From NCBI GenBank assembly GCA_035560935.1, contig DATMYQ010000185.1:1-47110 (forward strand): DNA of 47,110 nt, read 5' to 3'. This stretch comes from DATMYQ01 sp035560935. Lineage in GTDB: Bacteria; Bacillota; Negativicutes; Sporomusales; Sporomusaceae. The position numbers were made by a program, and so were the translations under genes. The notes under the pieces are model-generated. The model was not told the DNA's origin. It did no database searches and was given only the letters and a program-made list of their open reading frames with translations. The stretch's first letter is position 1, and each line of letters starts with the position of its first letter. Below are positions 42,459 to 47,110 of the stretch, one piece after another.

Positions 42459-43658
42459 TTAATACTCGATGACCGGCTCTTCGTTACGCACCGGTGCTTT
42501 GCGGCTGTGCAGGAAATAGTAGAAGACAATACAGAGCATCACGACGGCCGCCATACTGGCATACAGTCCCCGGAAGCCCGTGGCCGGAATCAGAAAGCCC
42601 AGCAGAAAAGGACCGACGCCGACACCGGCGTCGAGAAAGATAAAGAACGTGGACGTGGCCAGCCCCATGCGGTGGCGTGGCGACACTTTAACCGAAATGG
42701 CCTGGGCGCTGGACATGAACGTGCCGAAGCCCAGACCGGCGCAGACGCCGGCCAGCAAGAGAAGCGGCCCGGTATCGGCCAGGCTCAGGATCAGCAGTCC
42801 CAGAGCCAGCAGCAGGAAAGCGGGATACATCACCATATCTTCGCCCCGGCGGTCAAAAATGCGACCGGTAAACGGCCGGGAGATCAGCACGGCGGCGGCG
42901 TAAACAATGAAGAAAAAGCTGCCGGCGCCGACCAGATTGATTTCCCGGGTATACGCCGAGAGAAAACAGAGAATGCCGGAAAAGGCAAATCCGGTAAGGG
43001 CGCTGATGAACGCAATCGGAATGGCCCGGGCTTCGAGGAAACTGCTCAGCTTATATTCCTTCATCCGGGCCTGTTGTTCCGGCGTCAGCGCGACTTCCGG
43101 CACGGACAAAAAGAACGCCGCGGTAAAGCTGACGCCGATTAACGCGGCACACAACGCGAAGATCAACTGGAAATGCCCCTGCTGACTGAGCAGCATACCC
43201 AGAAACGGACCCACAGCGGAAGCGAACGTCATGCTCAATGCATAGTAGCTGGTACCTTCGCCCCGGCGCTCATGGGGAATGATGCTGGCGGCAATGGTGC
43301 CGGTGGCGGTGGAGGACACGCCAAAGCCCACTCCGTTCAAAAACCGGATACAGAGCAGCAGCGGCAGGCTGTTAACGATAAAATAAGCCAAAGTTGTCAG
43401 CAGGAAAAAACTCAAACCGAAGTACAGCGTCTTTTTTCGGCCCACCCGTTCGATCGAGCGGCCGGCAAAAATCCGGGCGAACAACGCACCCAGAATAAAA
43501 ATACCGGACGCCAGTCCGGCTTCGCTGGGGGACGCCTGAAATTGATCGGCGGCGTACAGCGTGATCGTCAGGATCAACAGATAATAACTTAAGTACAAAA
43601 AACAGTTAGTAACAGAATCGATCAGGAAATCCTTGGTCCATAAATTGGAGTTATGCAT
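42459..43658 (-). CDS. MFS transporter (DHA1 type), MarR-linked
   Basis: The protein has 399 residues and 12 expected membrane helices. I chose ATG 43658 because AGGTGG is well spaced from it; the GTG 12 bases earlier lies within that site. Motif A is AGRSIERVGRKKTLYFG, and GTIAASIIPHERRGEGTSYYALS precedes the helix-5 region. The C-terminal half repeats a motif-A-like GRIFDRRGEDM. It resembles small-molecule exporters. It overlaps the MarR gene by eight bases in one operon, so its expression should be relieved by the MarR ligand, which is often a substrate of the pump. The substrate is unknown. Confidence 0.88.
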   Translation of the reverse strand: MHNSNLWTKDFLIDSVTNCFLYLSYYLLILTITLYAADQFQASPSEAGLASGIFILGALFARIFAGRSIERVGRKKTLYFGLSFFLLTTLAYFIVNSLPLLLCIRFLNGVGFGVSSTATGTIAASIIPHERRGEGTSYYALSMTFASAVGPFLGMLLSQQGHFQLIFALCAALIGVSFTAAFFLSVPEVALTPEQQARMKEYKLSSFLEARAIPIAFISALTGFAFSGILCFLSAYTREINLVGAGSFFFIVYAAAVLISRPFTGRIFDRRGEDMVMYPAFLLLALGLLILSLADTGPLLLLAGVCAGLGFGTFMSSAQAISVKVSPRHRMGLATSTFFIFLDAGVGVGPFLLGFLIPATGFRGLYASMAAVVMLCIVFYYFLHSRKAPVRNEEPVIEY

Positions 43659-44082
43659 GTTTGTTACCACCTATGTTTATGATATTTTCTCTGATTTTGA
43701 TGACGCTGCGCAGCGTAACGTCTTTTTCTTCGTCAGAGAGGCCCCTGGTGACTTCCCGCTCCAGCGCGTCGATCAACTGACGGCACTCCCCATACACCGC
43801 TTCGCCGGACGCTGTCAGCTGAATGATTTTCTCCCGTCTGTCCCGGCTGGGGATCTGGCAGACAAAACCTGCTTCTTCCAGACTTTGAACCGTGCGAGTG
43901 ATCACCGGCTTGCGCACGTTGTAGTAGTTCGAGATATCCACCAGAGTGGACGGCCCCTGATTTTTGACATAATACATGACCATCCACTGGGAATAAATCA
44001 GGCCATGGGCGCTGAGAAGGTCGTTTAATTTGCTGATCAATATCCGGTGCAGCAGGAAGTAACTGCGAAAAAAACCTTGCAT
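43651..44082 (-). CDS. MarR-family transcriptional regulator
   Basis: The protein has 143 residues with GAGAGG eight bases upstream. The winged helix-turn-helix is clear: LVDISNYYNVRKPVITRTVQSLEEAG, then the wing IPSRDRREKIIQLTASGEAVYGE with the conserved Asp-Arg-Arg. Terminal helices would make the dimer. It is the first gene of a two-gene operon with the transporter, and its promoter holds repeats suited to self-repression. Confidence 0.93.
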   Translation of the reverse strand: MQGFFRSYFLLHRILISKLNDLLSAHGLIYSQWMVMYYVKNQGPSTLVDISNYYNVRKPVITRTVQSLEEAGFVCQIPSRDRREKIIQLTASGEAVYGECRQLIDALEREVTRGLSDEEKDVTLRSVIKIRENIINIGGNKHA

Positions 44083-44136
44083 GGCGTTCGCCTCTCTTAA
44101 CTTAATAGTTACCTTTGGTAATCGTTAATGGAGATA

Positions 44137-44165
44137 ACTATATCGCGTTGCGAGATAACTGTCAA
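44137..44165 (-). promoter_or_regulatory. MarR-MFS promoter with overlapping operator
   Basis: On the minus strand TTGACA (44165-44160) and TATAGT (44142-44137) are 17 bases apart. Between and across them lies the inverted repeat TATATCGC-GTT-GCGAGATA (44139-44157, one mismatch). GAGATAACT occurs twice, at 44131-44139 and 44152-44160, 21 bases apart. A dimeric MarR bound here would block RNA polymerase. Confidence 0.8.
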
Positions 44166-44209
44166 GACGAGAAGGAAATGATGAATTATTTTGTCAATGG
44201 CGTGCGTAT

Positions 44210-44246
44210 AAAAAAGAAACAACCGCGACGTAGAAGCGGTTGTTTC
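44210..44246 (-). terminator. Intrinsic terminator of the attenuated methyltransferase gene
   Basis: GAAACAACCGC (44216-44226) and GCGGTTGTTTC (44236-44246) form an 11-pair stem, with six A at 44210-44215 giving the T run on the minus strand. Confidence 0.85.
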
Positions 44247-44351
44247 AGAATGTTGACTTCACTATACTCTTTTTTTTGTACGGCTCCGGCGTAAATCATG
44301 CTTGTCAGGTACGCCCTTGCGGGCTACGATGAACGGTAACAGCAAAGATAT

Positions 44352-45077
44352 TCAGATGATTTTAGCGATCAACTGAACAAGATTAAAATATTTTCCGCCC
44401 TCCGCTTTCATCATTTTGATGTCCTCAGCGACAATGGGATGATAAGCGGTCTGCCACTCTTCCCACGCCTGCCGGCAACAGGCCATTTCACGACTGTCCA
44501 CGATTTCAATGCCCTCGGTCCTCTTCCACAAATCTGTCCACCAAGCAAGCGAGTGCAAGGTTCTTTCCATCTCGCTATTCCAAAACGGCTGCATTTCGTC
44601 GGGAACATTTTTCTCAAATTCGTATTTTAAGCCGGGAATAGCCACGGCGATATAGCCGCCCTTTTTCACAAAAGGAATGAGCGACGGGAGCATTTCCGCC
44701 GTATCACCGAAATAATGGTAGGCGTCCACGCTAAACAACAAGTCAAAATATCCATTGGCGAAAGGCAATCCTTTGGTCGCATCCACGAAAATGGGAATGG
44801 CCTTATCATCAATGCCGATAGACTGGAAACGCTCATCATTTTCCGTTGGTGAAATCCAAAGGTCGGCGGCGAAAACGAACGCGCCATATTTTTTCGCCAA
44901 CAAAAGCGTGGACAGGCCACACCCGCAACCGAGGTCAAGTATGCGCATATTCTCATCAATGTTTAGGTGCGATGACAGTTCCTCTGCGACTCGCATGGCG
45001 TTTGGCCCCATCATAGTGGCTTTCAGAAATTCAGTATTTTCATGATTGGACATAAACTGGTTTGTAAATGTATCCAT
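44352..45077 (-). CDS. Class I SAM-dependent methyltransferase under attenuator control
   Basis: The protein has 241 residues. ATG 45077 has AAAGGAAG six bases upstream. An in-frame ATG at 45176 would add 33 residues but lies before the leader terminator and lacks a ribosome site. The SAM site is MRILDLGCGCGLSTLLLAKK, followed by VFAADLWISPTEND, FDLLFSVDAYHYFGD and FVKKGGYIAVAIPG. It belongs with small-molecule methyltransferases; the substrate is unknown. The base composition is visibly more AT-rich than its neighbours, which suggests recent transfer. The control region is like those of antibiotic-resistance genes. About 100 bases (44247-44351) between the gene and its terminator hold no gene. 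Confidence 0.85.
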   Translation of the reverse strand: MDTFTNQFMSNHENTEFLKATMMGPNAMRVAEELSSHLNIDENMRILDLGCGCGLSTLLLAKKYGAFVFAADLWISPTENDERFQSIGIDDKAIPIFVDATKGLPFANGYFDLLFSVDAYHYFGDTAEMLPSLIPFVKKGGYIAVAIPGLKYEFEKNVPDEMQPFWNSEMERTLHSLAWWTDLWKRTEGIEIVDSREMACCRQAWEEWQTAYHPIVAEDIKMMKAEGGKYFNLVQLIAKII

Positions 45078-45117
45078 AGTATTCTTCCTTTCTAATTTTG
45101 CCTTATAGAAAGAAAAT

Positions 45118-45142
45118 AAAAAAGCGCAGTATGCTACTGCGC
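45118..45142 (-). terminator. Attenuator terminator in the methyltransferase leader
   Basis: On the minus strand GCGCAGTA-GCA-TACTGCGC (45142-45124) is a perfect eight-pair stem followed by six T (45123-45118), 41 bases before the methyltransferase start. AAGCGCA upstream (45241-45235) is complementary to its 3' arm TGCGCTT (45128-45122) and can act as an antiterminator. Confidence 0.85.
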
Positions 45143-45252
45143 TACAAATTACACCATTGTAAAAATGGATGCTCATTCAATCTGTAAGGCAGTTTTTGAC
45201 AACACAAACAAGAGCAACAAAATTGCTCATCTCATGCGCTTAACCTAAATCC

Positions 45253-45270
45253 TTACAGAATTACCGACAT
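45253..45270 (-). CDS. Five-codon leader peptide (MSVIL)
   Basis: ATG TCG GTA ATT CTG TAA is preceded by AGAGGGAG at 45286-45279, seven to eight bases away. The end of the frame, CTGTAAGG, is complementary to CCTTACAG at 45189-45182, so a ribosome on the leader would block that pairing. A GAGCAA-loop-TTGCTC hairpin (45212-45228) lies between. This is the layout of ribosome-sensing attenuators upstream of resistance genes. Confidence 0.65.
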   Translation of the reverse strand: MSVIL

Positions 45271-45296
45271 CAATACACTCCCTCTTTCTTCAACTT

Positions 45297-45325
45297 ACTA
45301 TATTATGGCACTATTATTAGTTCAA
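45297..45325 (-). promoter_or_regulatory. Sigma-70-type promoter of the attenuated methyltransferase gene
   Basis: On the minus strand TTGAAC (45325-45320) and TATAGT (45302-45297) are 17 bases apart. Start would be near 45290, leaving a leader of about 210 bases. Confidence 0.7.
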
Positions 45326-45361
45326 CGCAATAAATTTGTTTGATCGGCCCACGAGGCGCCA

Positions 45362-46975
45362 TCAGCGACGGGGTAGCTCCAGTCCATATTCATGAATTTT
45401 GTTCAATATGGTGGTGTTGGATACACCCAGAACCTGTCCGGCAGCCCGGGAGGAGGGGTGTTGGGCCAGTACCCGGCGCAGGACTTCCTTTTCCACGGTA
45501 GCCACAAGCTGTTTGAGCGGCGGCCAAGGTTCAGTCAGCGGCAGGGTCAGAGCGTCAGCGCCCGTGATCGCCGTGTCCGGCAAAGCTCCGACCTCCGTCC
45601 AGTCCTGGAGATGCATTGGCAGGATTTCCGCCGCGTCCGTCAAATTTACCAGTCGCTCCAGCGTGTTCTCCAGTTGGCGGATATTGCCGGGCCAGGAAGA
45701 ACGGGTGAGCAGCGCCGCCGCTTCCGGTGTCAGCCGGCGCTGCGGCAAATGCAGGCGGGTGCAGATCCGTTGCAGCAGGCGGTGAGCGATCAGAGGGATA
45801 TCTTCCCGCCGTTCCCGGAGCGGGGGAATCGACAGCGGGATCACGTTCAGGCGGTAATAAAGATCTTCCCGGAACCTGCCGGTTTTCAGCATATCTTCCA
45901 GATCCCGGTGCGTGGCGGCGATAATGCGCACATTCACCGGGATCTCTCTGTCGCCGCCCAGCCGGCGGATGACATTTTGCTGCAGTACCCGCAGCAGTTT
46001 TACCTGCAAAGCCGGGGAAACCTCGCCGATCTCATCGAGAAACAATGTGCCGCCGTCGGCCTGCTCGAACAGACCTTTTTTGCCGCCCCGCACCGCGCCG
46101 GTAAAAGCGCCTTCCTCATAGCCGAACAATTCGCTTTCCAGCAGTGTGTCCGGTAACGCCGCACAGTTCACCGCCACAAAGGGGGCGCTGAAACCCAGCC
46201 CCTCCATATGAATGGCGCTGGCCAGCAATTCCTTGCCGGTGCCGCTTTCGCCCCGCAACAGTACCGTCGATCCGCTGCGGGCCACCGTCCGGGCCCGCTG
46301 GAGAAGGCGCTGCATGTTTTCGCTCTGATGCACGATGTCGTCAAAGGTAGTCAGACGCCGCAGTTTGTCCACCTTGGCGATCATTTCCTCCACCTGACGA
46401 AAATCCTTGATCGTGGCCACCGCACCGATGATCCGGCCGCCGGCGCCCGGCACCGGCACGCCGCTGCTCAGGTACCGGACCGTCCGTCCCTGGCGGGTGA
46501 ACTGCCGTTCTTTCAAATGATAACTCTGACCGCTGGCTAGGGTTCGCAGCAGCGGCGGATTGTCTCCCAGGAGCATTTCCGCCGCCTGGCCGGTGACGTC
46601 CGCTTCCCGGCAGCCGAAAATCAGACAGGCCACCGGATTGATATGACGGATGCGTCCCGTATGGTCCACCGCGATAATTCCTTCGCTGACGGCGTTCAAA
46701 ATGGCGGCCAGTTCCTGCTCCCGTTCCTCGTGGGGCATCTGGTCACGGAAAGATACGGCCTGTACGCCGGAGATCTGCGGCAGCAGTTCCAAAAGACGCC
46801 GGGCTTCGGTATCGCCGGCGCAACGGAACTTGATTACCATCCCGTGACCAGGAATGGCCTCCATCGCGATCTTATCAACACCGTTCTGCTCCATAAGGGT
46901 AAAGATTTCGTAGCCTAAGCCGGGACGGTCCAGATGGTCGAGCTGGAGGACGTATTCGTGTGTGGGTGTGGACAT
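45362..46975 (-). CDS. TyrR-like sigma-54-dependent transcriptional activator (ACT-PAS-AAA+-HTH)
   Basis: The protein has 537 residues. Residues 8-80 form an ACT domain (LQLDHLDRPGLGYEIFTLMEQNG), where an aromatic amino acid could bind. About 85-195 is a PAS domain. About 210-445 is the AAA+ activator core, with Walker A GESGTGKE at 242-249, GAFTGA at 289-294 and Walker B GGTLFLDEIGE at 308-318. The C-terminal HTH is the TyrR type (SRAAGQVLGVSNTTILNKIHEYGL). GAFTGA contacts sigma-54, so this is a true sigma-54 activator, unlike E. coli TyrR, which lacks that motif. The only sigma-54 promoter I find in the window is that of tnaA, 5 kb away, making it a plausible target. Confidence 0.92.
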   Translation of the reverse strand: MSTPTHEYVLQLDHLDRPGLGYEIFTLMEQNGVDKIAMEAIPGHGMVIKFRCAGDTEARRLLELLPQISGVQAVSFRDQMPHEEREQELAAILNAVSEGIIAVDHTGRIRHINPVACLIFGCREADVTGQAAEMLLGDNPPLLRTLASGQSYHLKERQFTRQGRTVRYLSSGVPVPGAGGRIIGAVATIKDFRQVEEMIAKVDKLRRLTTFDDIVHQSENMQRLLQRARTVARSGSTVLLRGESGTGKELLASAIHMEGLGFSAPFVAVNCAALPDTLLESELFGYEEGAFTGAVRGGKKGLFEQADGGTLFLDEIGEVSPALQVKLLRVLQQNVIRRLGGDREIPVNVRIIAATHRDLEDMLKTGRFREDLYYRLNVIPLSIPPLRERREDIPLIAHRLLQRICTRLHLPQRRLTPEAAALLTRSSWPGNIRQLENTLERLVNLTDAAEILPMHLQDWTEVGALPDTAITGADALTLPLTEPWPPLKQLVATVEKEVLRRVLAQHPSSRAAGQVLGVSNTTILNKIHEYGLELPRR

Positions 46976-47033
46976 AAGGAGTCACCTGCCTTTAAATATC
47001 CTGCGGCAACTAGAATAGATTATCTCTGGTACT

Positions 47034-47066
47034 TAAGGTACCTTATTTGTTGGTGGGTTGCAACAA
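47034..47066. repeat. Inverted repeats upstream of the TyrR-like gene
   Basis: GGTAC-TTAAG-GTACC and then TTGTTG-GTGGGTTG-CAACAA (47047-47066) lie 60-90 bases before the start at 46975. They may be operators of the regulator or of a gene beyond the window edge. I see no convincing promoter in 46976-47110. Confidence 0.4.
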
Positions 47067-47110
47067 GAAAAAATTGCAGACAGCGAGGCGGGTGAACTGG
47101 AAATTTGTTT

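Noticed and set aside
45078..45176. N-terminal extension of the attenuated methyltransferase (33 residues)
   Set aside because: It would begin upstream of the attenuator terminator without a ribosome site and encode the hairpin itself. ATG 45077 has AAAGGAAG.

Overview
The window looks like one chromosomal stretch of an anaerobic, nitrogen-fixing Firmicute with fairly high GC content. My best guess is a Negativicute of the Sporomusaceae type. The guess rests on the clostridial-type nif operon (nifI1/nifI2 between nifH and nifD, NifB with a NifX-like tail, split nifV), a ferredoxin-linked 2-oxoacid oxidoreductase fragment, strong GGAGG ribosome sites throughout, and an inorganic pyrophosphatase with a signal peptide, which fits a cell with a periplasm. 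The species cannot be named from this sequence.

Layout. 1-141 is the 3' end of a 2-oxoacid:ferredoxin oxidoreductase gamma subunit. 447-1298 encodes a secreted DUF1036-NlpC/P60 cell-wall hydrolase. 1433-3997 (minus) encodes an unusual 854-residue protein with a sugar-kinase-like front, an AAA+ ATPase centre and a RyR-like tail. 4278-6866 encodes two MFS transporters (POT peptide type and Bcr/CflA type). 7060-7716 encodes the exported pyrophosphatase. 7719-19446 (minus) is a compact Mo-nitrogenase operon in the order nifH-nifI1-nifI2-nifD-nifK-nifE-nifN-nifB-[2Fe-2S] ferredoxin-anfO-nifV(omega)-nifV(alpha). It is preceded by an untranslated leader of about 465 nt that contains an intrinsic terminator.

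20116-21958 holds a MetE/UROD-like protein and a methyltransferase. 22147-28960 is a signalling block: a membrane CheA-like kinase, a CheY-like receiver and a very large GAF/PAS-GGDEF-HD-GYP protein. 29101-37794 is a glycine-cleavage operon under a tandem glycine riboswitch. It carries gcvT-gcvH-gcvPA-gcvPB, two radical-SAM proteins of the LipS1/LipS2 lipoyl-synthase type, a LipM-type octanoyltransferase and dihydrolipoamide dehydrogenase, so the cofactor is assembled next to the enzyme that needs it. 37970-39937 encodes a GAF-PAS-PAS-PP2C phosphatase, followed by a 60-residue small protein.

The right end, mostly minus strand, holds tryptophanase behind a near-perfect sigma-54 promoter, a rubrerythrin-like ferritin, a MarR-MFS pair with a clear promoter/operator, and a lower-GC methyltransferase with an antibiotic-resistance-style attenuator (five-codon leader peptide, antiterminator, terminator). 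It ends with a TyrR-like sigma-54 activator that keeps the GAFTGA motif and is a plausible activator of the tryptophanase promoter. The least explained items are the kinase-like/AAA+/RyR-like protein, the nif leader, and the attenuator-controlled methyltransferase.
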